From: Moringa oleifera
Lineage: Eukaryota; Streptophyta; Magnoliopsida; Brassicales; Moringaceae
Length of the DNA: 64,000 nt
Assembly: GCA_021397835.1 (NCBI GenBank)
Contig: JAJFZO010000731.1
Coordinates: 558,001-622,000 of the forward strand
Direction: 5' to 3'
In this document: positions 47,220-59,259 of the stretch, one piece after another
Position numbering within the stretch: the first letter of the stretch is position 1
How the letters are laid out: each line of letters starts with the position of its first letter
The notes under the pieces: generated by a model
Told to the model about the DNA's origin: nothing
What the model saw: only the letters and a program-made list of their open reading frames with translations
Database searches by the model: none
Made by a program: the position numbers and the translations under genes

Positions 47220-48419
47220 TGATAGAATGCATAATAATCATATATATTATTATATTTTTTTATATTTTATTGATTGTAAATGATTAGATCTTGGATTTTG
47301 ACTACGTTTTATATTTAGTAGGGTGGATTAAGGAATTCAACTAAGATGGACTCAAATTCATTATTTAAAGATAAAAAGTTCAATTCCCAAGAGATATGGA
47401 TGAACTAGAGGATGTCTTTGGATAAGGCACTGGTACACCTAATTGCATTGAAATTTCGCCGAACCAAGACTTTATCTTTTATTTAAAAAGCAATTGTAGA
47501 ATTTTATCTTTATCTTTATTTTTAAGAGTCCTAATTAAAATAGGTTATTATTTTTAAGGATTATTATATAAAATAGTGGTAGTTCCTTCAAAGGGACATT
47601 CAGAGTTTATTTTTTACCTTCCTTTTTTCTTAGGTCTTTTTCTTTTCATAGATTGCTAAACATCTGTTCCAATCAAAGGATAATCAAGGGTTTGATTTTT
47701 TAGAATTATGGGATCTAACCGATTTTATTTGTTCTTTATTTTTTCATTGTTTTTTTATCCTCTATGCTTATTAAAAATATTATTTTGGTTGATTGTAACA
47801 AAAAAGGTCATTTGTTTAATCATCAAAATAATAGATTACCAATTATAACTTTAAATCCATAATTGTTTAAATGTTCCCCTATAAGTAGTAAATAACATAG
47901 TTGATTGCAAAAGAGGTTTTCAATTTATGTTATGAAGATATATAATCAAGTTTAAATAAACCTACATTTGTGTTCATTGGCTAGAATTGATAGTTTTTCT
48001 AATTCTTAATACTATTGGTAAATTAAATCCTAAGATTGTATCTAAGGTTATTTATTGAAAAGAGAAATAATAAGAGATCGTATCCTGATTATCAAAGAAG
48101 TAAGGAAAAACAGGTTGTTAGGTGGTACCAACAACCATAACTAATTCAGTGAAGATTAAAATATTTTTATCTTTGCATCAATGATCAATTCCTAAATTAA
48201 ACTTGAAATTATTCCTTTAACTAGATACTTTATTACATTGATTTTTTTTTTTATTATTATTTGATCTACTTTTAACTCCTCAAACCCCTTTTTCTTTTAT
48301 TTTATTTTACAAAAAATTAAATCTAACCAATCTCTGTGGAAACGACCTTACTCATCTATGCTACAAGTTTAATTTTTTGAGAAGGAATTTAAGAATTTAA
48401 TTTGTTGTATCGACAACCA
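47220..48419 (+). repeat. Athila 5' LTR (1,200 bp)
   Basis: Starts TGATAGAATGCATAATAATC and ends TATCGACAACCA, matching both other LTR copies along its length. Confidence 0.92.
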
Positions 48420-48427
48420 ATAATTTT

Positions 48428-48445
48428 TGGTGCCATTATTGGGGA
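48428..48445 (+). other. Athila primer-binding site, tRNA-Asp type (mutated)
   Basis: TGGTGCCATTATTGGGGA against the Athila consensus TGGCGCCGTTGCCGGGGA. Two more copies exist: reversed at 50223-50240, and after the 3' LTR from 58797. Confidence 0.85.
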
Positions 48446-48652
48446 TTGGTTTTAATTAGATTTATTTTAATGCTCTATTTTTTTCGTGCAGGTGATCTAA
48501 TTCCATACAGTCCTGAGATTGAAAATAGAGTAAAAAGATTTTAGAAGGAAGTTAAATTCCAAAGTGAATAATAATCTTCACCTTCATTTTCTGGATTAAA
48601 TTTAGCACTTGATTTAGTTGATTCCTCTGGTGATTCTGAAATAGAATAAGAT

Positions 48653-49298
48653 ATGGCTAATGAAGAGAGAACTTCAAGGCAATTGGCTGCACCAGAAGTA
48701 AATCAGCGACTACTCTGTATTCAATATCCGATTTTACAAGCAAGTTTTGAGTTAAAGTCTGGTTTGATCCATTTGCTCCCTAAGTTTCACGGCTTTGGGA
48801 ATGAAGATCCTCACAAGCATCTAAAGGAATTTCATTCTCACTGATCGAAAAAGCAAAGGATTTGTTATTTTATTTACCTTCTGATTTTGTGACCATATGG
48901 ATAGAGATGGTAAAACTTTTTCTTGATAAATTTTTCCTTGCTTCATGAGCTGTTAGCATTAGAATGGAAATATGTGGAATAAAGCAGAGAGATATTAAAA
49001 CCGTTCATGAGTATTAGGAATGATTTAAACAAATGTGTGCAAGTTGTCCTCAACATGGAATTTTTAAACAACTTCTTATTCAGTATTTTTATGAAGGATT
49101 ACTACCTATGAAAAAAAGGATGATGGATGCAGCTAATGGAGGTGCTATAGTAAATAAAACTCCTTGTGAAGCTAGAGATTTGATTTCCACCATGGCTACT
49201 AACTCATAACAATTTGGATTCAGACAAGATACATTTTTAAAAAGGATTAATGAGGTAAATATATCTTCTTTGCAAATCAAATAGCCAATCTAACTTCT
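48653..49298 (+). pseudogene. Athila gag, 5' part (left palindrome arm)
   Basis: Starts MANEERTSRQLAAPEVNQR and continues with FELKSGLIHLLPKFHGF and EDPHKHLKEF, the conserved Athila gag opening, then breaks through an internal deletion of ~70 bp (relative to the reversed copy) after KEF. Later pieces in other frames end near NQIANLTSLF, where the reversed fragment begins. Retrotransposon gag (PF03732-type) by motif. Confidence 0.88.
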
Positions 49299-49309
49299 CT
49301 TTTTTCAAT

Positions 49310-50015
49310 AATTGGCTACAGGATTTTCAAGAGAAGATATATTTACCTCATTAATCTTTTTTAAAGATGTATCTTATCTGAATCCGAATTGTTGTGAGTT
49401 AGCAGCCATCGTGGAAATCAAATATCTAGCTTCACGAGGAGTTTTATTTATTATAGAACCTCCACTAGTTGTATCCATCATCCTTCTTTCCATGGGTAGT
49501 AATCCTTCATAAAAATACTGAATGAGAAGTTGTTCAAAAATTCCATGTTGAGGACAACTTGCACACATTTGTTTAAATCATTCCCAATACTCATGCACGG
49601 TTTCAATATCTCTCTGCTTTATTCCACATATTTCCATTCTCATGCTAACAGCTCATGAAGCAGGGAAAAATTTATCAAGAAAAAGTTTTACCATCTCTAT
49701 CCATATGGTCACAAAATCAGAAGGTAAATAAAATAACCAATCCTTTGTTTTTTCGATCAGTGAGAATGGAAAAGCATGCAATTTGATCTCATCTTCAGTT
49801 ACTCTTTGTGGTTTTATGCTTAAGTATACCACATAGAATTCCTTTAGATGCTTGTGAGGATCTTCATTCTCAAAGCCATGAAACTTAGGGAGCAAATGGA
49901 TCAAACCAGACTTTAACTCAAAACCTGCTTGTAAAATTGGATATTGAATACAGAGTGGTCGCTGATTTACTTCTGGTGCAGCCAATTGCCTTAAAGTTCT
50001 CTCTTCATTAGCCAT
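49310..50015 (-). pseudogene. Athila gag, reversed copy (right palindrome arm)
   Basis: 120 codons open from the ATG at 50015: MANEERTLRQLAAPEVNQRP, then EDPHKHLKEFYVVYLSIKPQ, KLHAFPFSLIEKTKDWLFYL and KLFLDKFFPAS, a stop, and further pieces (CASCPQHGIFEQLLIQYFYE, LLPMERRMMDTTSGGS, ISTMAANSQQFGFR). It is the better preserved of the two gag starts and lacks the 70-bp deletion. Confidence 0.9.
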
Positions 50016-50222
50016 ATCTTATTCTATTTCAGAATTACCAGAGGAATCAACTAAATCAAGTGCTAAATTTAATCCAAAAAATGAAGGTGAAGATTCTTGT
50101 TGACTTCATAATTTAGCTTCATTCCTAAATCTTTTTGCTCTATTCTTAATCTTGGGATCGTATGAAACTAGATCACCTGCATAAGAAGAATGGAGCATCA
50201 AAATAAATCTAATTAAAACCAA

Positions 50223-50240
50223 TCCTCGATAACGACGCCA
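50223..50240 (-). other. Reversed Athila primer-binding site
   Basis: Minus strand TGGCGTCGTTATCGAGGA, next to the reversed LTR and in the correct order relative to it. Confidence 0.85.
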
Positions 50241-50248
50241 AAAATTAT

Positions 50249-51452
50249 TGGTTGTCGACACCAACAAATTAAATTCTTAAATTCCTGCTCAAAAAATTAA
50301 CCTTGTAGTATAAATGAGAAAGGTCGTTTTCACAGAGATTTGTTAGATTTGTTTTTTGCAAAATAAAATAGAAGAAAAAAGCATTTGAGGAGTTAAAAAT
50401 AGACCAAATAAGAATAATAGGAAAAGAAAAATGAATATAATAAAGTATCCGGTCAAATGAATAATTTCAGGTTTGATTTAGGAATTGATCATTAATGCAA
50501 AGATGAAAATATTTTAATCTTCACTAAATTAGTTATAGTTGTTGGTACCACCTAACAACCTGTTTTTCCTTACTTCTTTAATAATCAGGATACGATCTGT
50601 AATTATTTCTCTTATCAATAAATAACCTTATATACGATCTTAAGATTTAATTTACCAATAGCATTAAGAATTAGAAAAACTACCGATTCTAGCCAATAAA
50701 TACATATATAGGTTTATTTAAACTAGATTATATATCTTCACAATATAAATTGAAAATCTCTTTTGTAATCAACAATGTTATTTATTACTTATATTAAAAT
50801 ATTTAAATAATTACGAATTTAAAGTTTTAATTAGTAATCTATTATTTTGATGATTAAACAAAGAATCATTTTTGTTGCAATCAACCAAAATAATATTTTC
50901 AATAGGCACAGAAGATAAATAAGCAATGAAGAAATAAAGAACAAATAAAATCAGTTAGATCTCACAATTCTGAAGAATTAAACCATTGATTATCCTTTGG
51001 TCGTAAGAGATGTTTAGCAATCAATGAAAAGAAAAAGACCCAAGAAAAGAGGAAAGTAAAAAATAAACTTTGGATGTCCCTTTGAAGGAACTAATTCCCC
51101 TTTATATAATAATCCTTAAACATAATAACCTATTTAACTAGGACTCTTAAAAATAAAGATAAAGATAAAATTCTACAACAACTTTTTAAATAAAAGATAA
51201 AGTCTTGGTTCGGTGAAATTCTTATGCAATTAGGTGTGCCAGCGTCTTATCCGAAGACATCTTTTAGTTCATCCACATCTCCTGGGAATTCAACTTTTTA
51301 TCTTCAAATAATGAATTTGAGTCCATCTTAGTTGAATTCCTTAATCCACCCTACTAAATATAAAACATAGTCAAAATCTTAGATTTAGTCATTTGCAACC
51401 AATAAAATATGAGAAAATATAACGATATCTATGATTATTATGCATTCTATCA
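50249..51452 (-). repeat. Inverted internal Athila LTR (1,204 bp)
   Basis: Reverse complement of the flanking LTRs: starts TGGTTGTCGACACC and ends TTATTATGCATTCTATCA on the plus strand. It carries its own substitutions relative to both direct LTRs. Confidence 0.92.
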
Positions 51453-51904
51453 AATTGTTGGTTGTAGTAAATACGCTACAAGTTAAAGCTTGTGGGACTT
51501 GTGCTGCTACTGGCCATCCAACTGACATATGTCCTACACTTCAAGATGATCCTTATAAGGATGCTAATGTAGTCGGAGGATTTTCAGGTCCACCACAAAG
51601 GAAGTATGACCCTTATTCAAATACATATAACTTAGGATGGAGGGATCATCCCGATCTTAGTTATGGAGCAAGATCTCAATTTCAATCTAGACAACCAACT
51701 CCACCACTACAACCTCATCCAAATTCAGGTATGTCTCTTGAAGAGATTGTTAAATCACTTGCATCTAACACACAACAATTTCAGCAGGAGACAAGAACAA
51801 GTATTAAAAAGTTAAAAGATCAAGTAAGTCAACTAGCATCTTTAATGAACAAATTAAAATCTCAAGAAAAATTGCCTTCACAAACTATTGTCAACCCAAA
51901 ATAG
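51453..51904 (+). pseudogene. Athila gag, 3' part with zinc knuckle
   Basis: Resumes right after the inverted LTR with KLLVVVNTLQVKACGTC, AATGHPTDICPTLQ (zinc knuckle CxxCxxxGHxxxxC), GGFSGPPQRKYDPYSNTYN, and a coiled-coil-like Gln/Lys-rich end. The split from the 5' gag part is caused by the reversed insertion. Confidence 0.88.
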
Positions 51905-51922
51905 AATGCTAGTGCAACTATC

Positions 51923-52866
51923 TTGAGAAGTGAAACTGAGTTAAAAGAACCTAGCAAGACCACTAAAGGATGCATTTCAAGAGGAAAGACTGAAAAAGAA
52001 GTAGTTCCTCAACCAGAGCTTGACCAGCCTAAGGGATCCAACAAAGAGCAACCAAAAACTTCCATACTAATTCCTCCCTTTCCCTTTAGATTATCTAAAT
52101 CTAAGAAGAATGAGGAGAAAGAAAAAGAGACTTTTGATACCTTTCATAAGGTCGAGGTAAATATTCCTTTACTTGATGCAATTAAACAAGTGCCTCGATA
52201 TGCCAAATTTTTAAAAGAGTTATGCATCAATAAGAGAAAATTAAAAGGTAATGAATTTGTAAGTATGGAGCAAAATGTTCTAGTTGTTCGTCAAAAAAAA
52301 TTACCTCCTAAATGTAAGGACCTAGGTATGTTTACTATTCTTTACAAAGTTGGTAATGTTAAGATTGAGAAAGCGACGTTAGATTTAGCTACTTCAATAA
52401 ATGTCATGCAATTATCCATTTACTCATCTTTGAACGCTGGACCATTGAAAGAAATCGGTGTGATTATTCAACTTGCTGATAGATCTAATGTATATATCTT
52501 AAGGGAGTTTTGGAGGATGTTTTAGTACAAGTCAATGGATTGATTTTTCTTGCTGATTTTTATGTGCTTAATATGGAGGAAGATGATTCATTTAGCTCAT
52601 TAATTTTGTTAGGAAGACCATTCCTAAAAACATCCAAGACAAAAATTGATGTGCATGATGGTACACTCACAATGCAATTTGATGGTGAAATTATTAAATT
52701 TAATATTTATGATGCCATGAGATATCCTAGTGATTTATCTTCTATTTTTGCTATAGATGCTATTGAACCTGTAACACAGAAAATTTTTGATTTAAGTGAT
52801 GAAGATAAGTTAAAAGTTGTACTTAACAAGAGTTTAAGTTTTGGAAGATCACAAAAAATCTTGTAG
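51923..52866 (+). pseudogene. Athila protease region
   Basis: Two overlapping open segments offset by a frameshift at ~52510. The first has EVNIPLLDAIKQVPRYAKFL and KELC, then KATLDLATSINVMQ, where Athila proteases carry DLGASIN (Gly changed to Ala, so probably inactive), and IIQLADRSN. The second has FYVLNMEEDD and ILLGRPFLKTSKTKIDV. Typical Athila sequence order. Confidence 0.85.
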
Positions 52867-53170
52867 AAGTTTACATTTGATTCAGACTTGCAAGATATAA
52901 TTCATGAATTGGAATCACTACAACCTATGAGGTATGACATTTATTATGTTGATTTGCCTCTTTCTCAATAAAACTCGTTTATTATACAGGCACGAAAATT
53001 AAAACTAAAACCCCTATCAGATCATTTAAAGTATGTCTTTTTAGGAGAAAAAGAGACTCTTCCGATCATAATCTCTTATAAACTTTCTATCTTGGAGGAA
53101 GAAAAATTGACTCGAGTACTTAAAGAGTACAAAAAAGGCCATTGGTTGGACCATAGCTGATATTGAAGGA

Positions 53171-53865
53171 TTGAATGCTTCCACATGCATGCATAGGATA
53201 CCACTAAAGGAAGATTGTAAACCCTTCAAGCAACCCCAACGTAGATTGAATTTGCCTGTGATGGAAGTAGTAAAGAAAGAAATCTTGAAACTTCTTCATG
53301 CATGTATGATCTATCCAATTTCAGATAGTGAATGGATAAGTCCAATTCAAGTTGTTCTAAAAAAACAAGTATAACAACAATAGAAAATCCTCATCGTGAG
53401 TTAATACCCACTCGTATTCAAAACGGATGGAGGGTATGTATAGATTATAGAAAGTTAAATGCATCAACTAGAAAAGATCATTTTCCTCTTCCATTTATTG
53501 ATCAAATGCTGGAAAGATTAACAAGTCATACCCATTATTGTTATCTTGACGGTTATTCAGGTTTTCATCAAATCCCTGTTGCACCTAAAGATCAAGGGAA
53601 AACCACATTCACATGCCCGTTTGGTATTTTTGCATATCGATGCATGCCATTTGGACTTTGTAACGCTCTTGCTACATTTCATAGGTGTATTGTTAGTATA
53701 TTTTTTGATTATATAGAGAACATCATAGAGGTGTTTATGGATGACTTTACAGTCTATGGTGATTCTTTTGATGCATGTTTAACTAATCTTACAAAAGTAC
53801 TTAAAAGATGCATAGAAAAGAACCTTGTTTTAAATTATGAAAAGTGTCATTTTATGGTTAATTAA
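53171..53865 (+). pseudogene. Athila reverse transcriptase
   Basis: Frameshift at ~53370. Motifs: PFKQPQRRLNLPVMEVVKKE, SEWISPIQVVLKK, GWRVCIDYRKLNASTRKDHF, FDQML-like IDQMLERL, YCYLDGYSGFHQIPVAPKD, TCPFGIFAYRCMPFGLCNAL, catalytic box VFMDDFTVYG (~53731-53760) and KNLVLNYEKCHFMV. The FMDD box and flanks fit the Athila lineage. A stop follows at 53864. Confidence 0.92.
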
Positions 53866-54605
53866 GGTATTATTCTAGGACATGTTGTATCCTCTAAGGG
53901 AATTGAAGTTGATAAAGCTAAGGTAGAAATTATTAAATCTTTATCTTACCCCACAAGTGTGCGGGAAGTTCGTTCTTTTCTTAGACACGCAAGATTCTAC
54001 AGATGATTTATCAAGAATTTTTCAAGATCACTAAACCTTTATGTAGGTTACTACAAAAAGATGAGGTGTTCGAATTAGATGAGGCATGCAAAGATGCATT
54101 TGACAAGTTAAAGGATATGTTAACAACCGCCCCAATTATCCAATCACCAAATTGGAATCTTCCATTGAGATCATGTGTGATGTAAGCAATCATCCAATTG
54201 TGTTGTTCTTGGACAGAGAATTGGAAGAACTCCTCATGTCATTTATTATGCTTTGAGAATACTTGATAGTGCATAATGCAATTATTCCACAACAGAAAAA
54301 GAACTTTTATCCATTGTGTTTGCTTTAGAAAAATTTTGATTATATCTACTTGGTACTAAAGTGATTGTTTATTCTGATCATGCAGCTCTCAAGTAGTTAA
54401 CTACGAGTTTGATTTGGTGGATATTTTGCTACAAGAGTTTGATTTGGAGATACGTGATAAAAAGGGTGCAGAAAATTTGGTTGCAGATCATCTTAACAAG
54501 TTAACTACGAGTGAAGAATCATCACCATTAGAAGACGACTTTCCAGATGATTATCTTTTATTCACAAGACAAGGCCCTAGTATACTGATATTGCTAATTA
54601 CTTAG
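53866..54605 (+). pseudogene. Athila RT connection and RNase H
   Basis: Pieces in several frames: GIILGHVVSSKGIEVDKAK, VRSFLRHARFYR, FELDEACKDAFDKLKDML, APIIQSPNWNLP, then RNase H-like segments (NYSTTEKELLSIVFAL, VIVYSDHAALK) and a C-terminal LLQEFDLEIRDKKGAENLVA. Several stops. Confidence 0.85.
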
Positions 54606-54769
54606 TTATTGGAATATTATCAAGTGATTCATCTAGGGTTCAGAAAGACAAAATTAAAAAAGATGCTAAATGTTATGTTTGAGATGACTCTTACTTATGA
54701 AAATATTGTTTTGATCAAATTATTTGAAGGTGCGTGGCTGAACATGAAATTAATTCTATTTTAAAGTTT

Positions 54770-55806
54770 TGTTATTCATGTGCATGTGGAGGACACTTTG
54801 GTCCTAAGAGAACAGCTCATAAGATATTAGAGTGTGGATTGTTTTAGCCTACTATATTTTATGATTCATACATATTTTGTAGGACTTGTGAACAATGTCA
54901 AAAAACTGAAAATTTAGGACAGAGAGATCAAATGCCACTTACCTTTATCCTTGTTTGTGAAATATTTGATGTATGGGATATTGACTTCATGGGTCCTTTT
55001 CCTTCTTCTTGCAATAATATTTATATCCTTCTTGCTATGGATTATATGTCAAAATGGGTGGAAGCTAAAGCTACTCGTACTAACGATGCTCAAGTGGTTA
55101 TAGATTTTGTCAAAACTCATATTTTTGTTAGGTTTATGGATACCAAGGGCTATAATAAGTGATCGTGGAACTCACTTTTCAATAGAGTGGTGCAAGCTTT
55201 AATGAAGAAGTATAATGTTACCTATCGAATCTCTACTACTTATCATCTGCAGACAAATTGACAAGCTGAAGTATCTAATATAGAAATCAAGTCTATACTT
55301 GAGAAGACTATCAACCCAAATAAGAAGGATTAGAGTATGCGACTTGATGATGCACTATGGGCTTATCGAATAGCCTACAAGACCCCTATATGTATGTCTC
55401 CTTACTGTTTGGTAGTTGGCAGATCATGTCATCCTCAAACAGAATTAAAACACAGGGCATATTGGGCCATAAAATAGTGCAACCTAAGAATGGATGAAGC
55501 AGGTGAATTGAGGAAACTGTAATTACAAGAACTAGAAGAAATTCGTAATGATGCTTACGAGAGCTCAAAAATATATAAGGAAAAGACAAAAGCCTACTAT
55601 GATCGCATGATTTCCAGAAAAACTTTCTATGTTGGTCAAAAAGTTATTCTTTATCATTCTAAGCTAAAATTATTTCCTGGTAAGTTACATTCTAGATTGT
55701 TAAGACCTTTTACTATTACTAATGTGTTTTCTCATGGTGCAGTTGAGATTCAAAGTCCAGATACTAGTAAGATTTTTAAGGTCAATGGCCACTGCTTAAA
55801 GTCATG
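54770..55806 (+). pseudogene. Athila integrase
   Basis: Zinc region CHSCACGGHFGPKRTAHKI and FCRTCEQCQK; catalytic core VWDIDFMGPFPSS, LLAMDYMSKWVEAKATRT, ISDRGTHF after a frameshift near 55150, and AEVSNIEIKSILEKT (Glu); then [17 protein letters not shown] and a C-terminal block with FYVGQKVILYHSKLKLFPGK ending HCLKS at 55806. Interrupted by stops and at least one frameshift. Confidence 0.9.
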
Positions 55807-57577
55807 AAGGCTTTCAAGCACATCATGTTGATAAAATTGATTTATAATATCCGAATTTTAATTAAGAATCGGCAATGTCTAGCCAAAGACATTAAAGAAA
55901 GGTACTTTTTGGGAGGTAACCTAAAATTTTAATTTTTTAGTAATTTATTTTTATTTTAAAATAATAATAATAATAATAATAATAAGAGAGAGATAAAGTC
56001 GATGGTTGAAAGCATATCACCCCTTTCTAATGCAATATGATGAAGTAACTTGAATGCACCTGACAACAGTTGTTAAGAATGAAATTTGATCCACCATTCT
56101 CATCTCCACAGCAATAAATGAAGTTTCTATGATGCTCGATATATTCAGGGAGTTTTCTACTTCTCTTATTCTTTTATCATTTTTGAGCATTTACTTTTAA
56201 TACATTGAGGACAATGTATGATCTAGGTGTGGGGGAGAGTCTTTAACATGCTATTATTTTTTTTATTTTTGACAATTTTTTTTAAATATTTAAAATCCAA
56301 GAAAATTTTGCTCTAGAAGGTACTTAATTTGTGTTTGTGATCTCTCTCTTCTGAGTTCTAGATCCTTTCAATGCTTGTTCTAAAAGAAAAAAAAAAGTTT
56401 TATGTGTGCAAATATGACTTTAAATTCTCATTTACTGTACTATGATTAGTTGCTTTTGATGATATATTGGATTAAAAATTGTATGAGGTCTAACACGTAT
56501 AACCTTTTTGGTGAATTTTGGGCCAATGAGCATATATTACATTATGCTCAATTTTCTTCTTTGTGTGTGTCATACATAGTTGATTTTTCTAGAACTTGCT
56601 TTGTTATACATGTCAAATCATTCCTTTGAAGGATTAGATGCATTTAATCATAAGGGTATTTAGGTCAAAACCATCTTCTTTAAAATATTTAGCTTTTTTT
56701 GAAAAGCTTACCATATTCATTTACCCCTAGAGAGCCAACTTTGAGCTTTAGCCTTTTCTTTGGAATTTAACCTTGATACAAGTCATTATAACCATTTTTT
56801 TGATTTTTCTTTTGAATCCTAAATTGAAGGATTATATGAGCTTACTCATATGAAACTTTCACTTATCTTAGAAAAGATTGCGAAATATTAAGAATCAATT
56901 GTCCAAGTTATCAAAAGAAAAGAAAGAAGAAAAAAGAATTAGAAAAAAAAAAGATATGAGAAAGATCAAGAGACAAAAAAAAAAAGAAAGAAATCTGGAA
57001 AAAAAAACAACAAAAAAATCTGAAAAGAATTGAGGAAAAAAATGGTAGAAATTCTCATTACTTGGATGTTTGCAATGTGATTGGAGTAACCTTTTGATAT
57101 TACATCATAAAGTTTTGTGTGAAAAAAATAAGTTTTGTATGATTTCTTCAATTCCATTAACCCAAAACCTTTTTATCATACTTTATCTAAGCCCCGTTAC
57201 AACCCATTTTAAACCTTTTAGATTTTTGCATTTTAATTCATTCATTGATAAAAGAGACATAATATAAAAGCAAGCTTATGGTAAAAGTTTTCTATATATT
57301 GACTTAAGAACTTGTTGAAATGTTCCTCCCAAAATACTTCGAGTAAATGAGTGAATCTAAGGAGAGGATGTTAGATCTTATGCATTTCAAGTTCAATAAA
57401 ATCACTAAGTTGATTACTAATCATGTATGTTATTTATGAGAATTACTTTATGATCTTATGTTTAAATGCATGAAATGAATATATTATTTTAGATGAGCAA
57501 AGGAAGAAGAAGGAAGGATGGTGAGGTGAGATGATGCGCTTGAATTATTGTATGCTGAGGGCAAGCATTATTTAAAT
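55807..57577 (+). other. Athila non-coding 3' region
   Basis: No ORF of note. Holds an (AAT)n microsatellite (55958-55985), the lineage's typical ATTGAGGACAATG word before a G-run (GTGTGGGGGAGAG, ~56229), and A-rich stretches near 56930-57020. Confidence 0.75.
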
Positions 57578-57586
57578 GTGGGGGAA
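57578..57586 (+). other. Athila polypurine tract
   Basis: GTGGGGGAA, two bases before the 3' LTR start TGATAGAATGCA. Position and purine run fit the plus-strand primer site. Confidence 0.75.
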
Positions 57587-57588
57587 TT

Positions 57589-58788
57589 TGATAGAATGCA
57601 TAGTAATCATATATATTATTATATTTTCTCATATTTTATTGGTTGTAAATGATTAAATCTTGGATTTTGACTATGTTTTATATTTGGTAGGGTGGATTAA
57701 GGAATTCAACTAAGATGGACTTAAATTTATTATTTAAAGATAAAAAGTTGAATTCTCAAGAGATGTGGATGAACTAAAAGATGTCTTTGGATAAGGCGTT
57801 GGCACTCCTAATTGCATAGGAATTTCACCGAACCAAGACTTTATCTTTTATTTAAAAAGTAGTTGTAGAATTTTATCTTTATCTTTAGTTTTAAGAGTCT
57901 TAGTTAAAATAGGTTATTATGTTTAAGGATTATTATCTAAAGGGGAGGCAGAGTTCCTTCAAAGGGACATCTAGAGTTTATTTTTTACCTTCCTGTTTTC
58001 TTAGGTCTTTCTCTTTTCATGAATTGCTAAACATCTCTTTTGGTCAAAGGATAATCAAGGGTTTGATTCTTCAAAATTATGAGATCTAACTGATTTTATT
58101 CGTTCTTTATTTCTTCATTGCTTATTTATCTTCTATGCCTATTGAAAATATTATTTTGGTTGATTGCAACAAAAAGGTTTCTTTGTTTAATCATCAAAAT
58201 AATAGATTACTAATTAAAACTTTAAATCCGTAATTGTTTAAATGTTTTAATATAAGTAATAAATAACATAGTTGATTGCAAAAGAGGTTTTCAATTTATG
58301 TTATGAAGATATATAATCTAGTTTAAATAAACCTACATATGTGTTTATTGGCTAGAATTAGTAGTTTTTCTAATTTTTAATGCTATTGGTAAATTAAATC
58401 CTAAGATCGTATCTGGAGTTATTATTGATAAGAGAAATAATTAGAGATCGCATCCTAATTATCAAAGAAGTACGGAAAAATAGGTTGTTAGGTGGTACCA
58501 ACAACCATAACTAATTCAGTGAAGATTAAAAGATTTTTATCTTTGTATCAATGATCAATTCCTAAATCAAACTTGAAATTATTCCTTTGACTAGATACTT
58601 TATTACATTGATTTTTTTTCTATTATTCTTATTTGATCTACTTTTAATTCCTTAAACCCTTTTTTTTATTTTATTTTACAAAAAATAAATCTAACCAATC
58701 TCTGTGGAAATGAACTTGCTCATCTATACTACAAGTTTAATTTTTTAAGCAGGAATTTAAGAATTTAATTTGTTGGTATTGACAACCA
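57589..58788 (+). repeat. Athila 3' LTR (1,200 bp)
   Basis: Starts TGATAGAATGCATAGTAATC and ends ATTGACAACCA. It is followed not by host DNA but by ATAATTTTTGGCACCGTTGC, the start of another primer site. Confidence 0.92.
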
Positions 58789-59259
58789 ATAATTTTTGGC
58801 ACCGTTGCCAAGGATCTGTCGATCTTGACATATCCCCAATCATTCATTTGGTTGTCCATGATGTTAAAATCTTGATATGGCAGATCACAACCTACACTAA
58901 GACATGTAGATAAACAGTGAGACATAGGACACATCATTTTGAGAAAGTTCTACAGACTTTCAGAGGCTGTCGAGAAGTTATAAATTGAAAAAAAAGAGGT
59001 GCATGATACAAGAATCATGCATCTGTGCATCCTACATGAATAGCATGTGTTCGCCATTTCTGATGAGGCCACACCTATAAATACTCCTTCAATCAAAAGA
59101 AAAATGATGGATTTTTTTAGCTGACCTACTTTTTTTTAGTTTACGAGACTTTTAAAGAAAGACCTTTTTTCGCTTACTTGGCTTTTACCTTACCGATAGA
59201 GAGTTTTTTTTTTTTTTTTTTTTTGTAATTAAAGAGAAGTTTTCTAGTATAATAGTATT

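Larger units (their letters stand above)
47220..58816 (+). mobile_element. Athila-type Ty3/gypsy retrotransposon with an extra internal inverted LTR
   Basis: Order: LTR (+) 47220-48419; tRNA-Asp primer site; gag start (+) to ~49298; then a reversed fragment 49310-51452 holding gag start, primer site and a complete LTR in minus orientation; then the rest of gag and pol (+) 51453-55806; non-coding 3' region; purine tract; LTR (+) 57589-58788; and 27 bp of a second primer site to ~58816. RT and gag motifs are those of the plant Athila lineage. Coding parts are broken throughout. It interrupts block B. Confidence 0.92.

Noticed and set aside
48653..50015. Two facing MANEERT... ORFs as a divergent or convergent gene pair
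   Set aside because: They are two copies of the Athila gag start in inverted orientation, each with LTR and primer site attached.
55958..55985. (AAT)n tract as a possible functional element of Athila
   Set aside because: A simple microsatellite in the non-coding 3' region.
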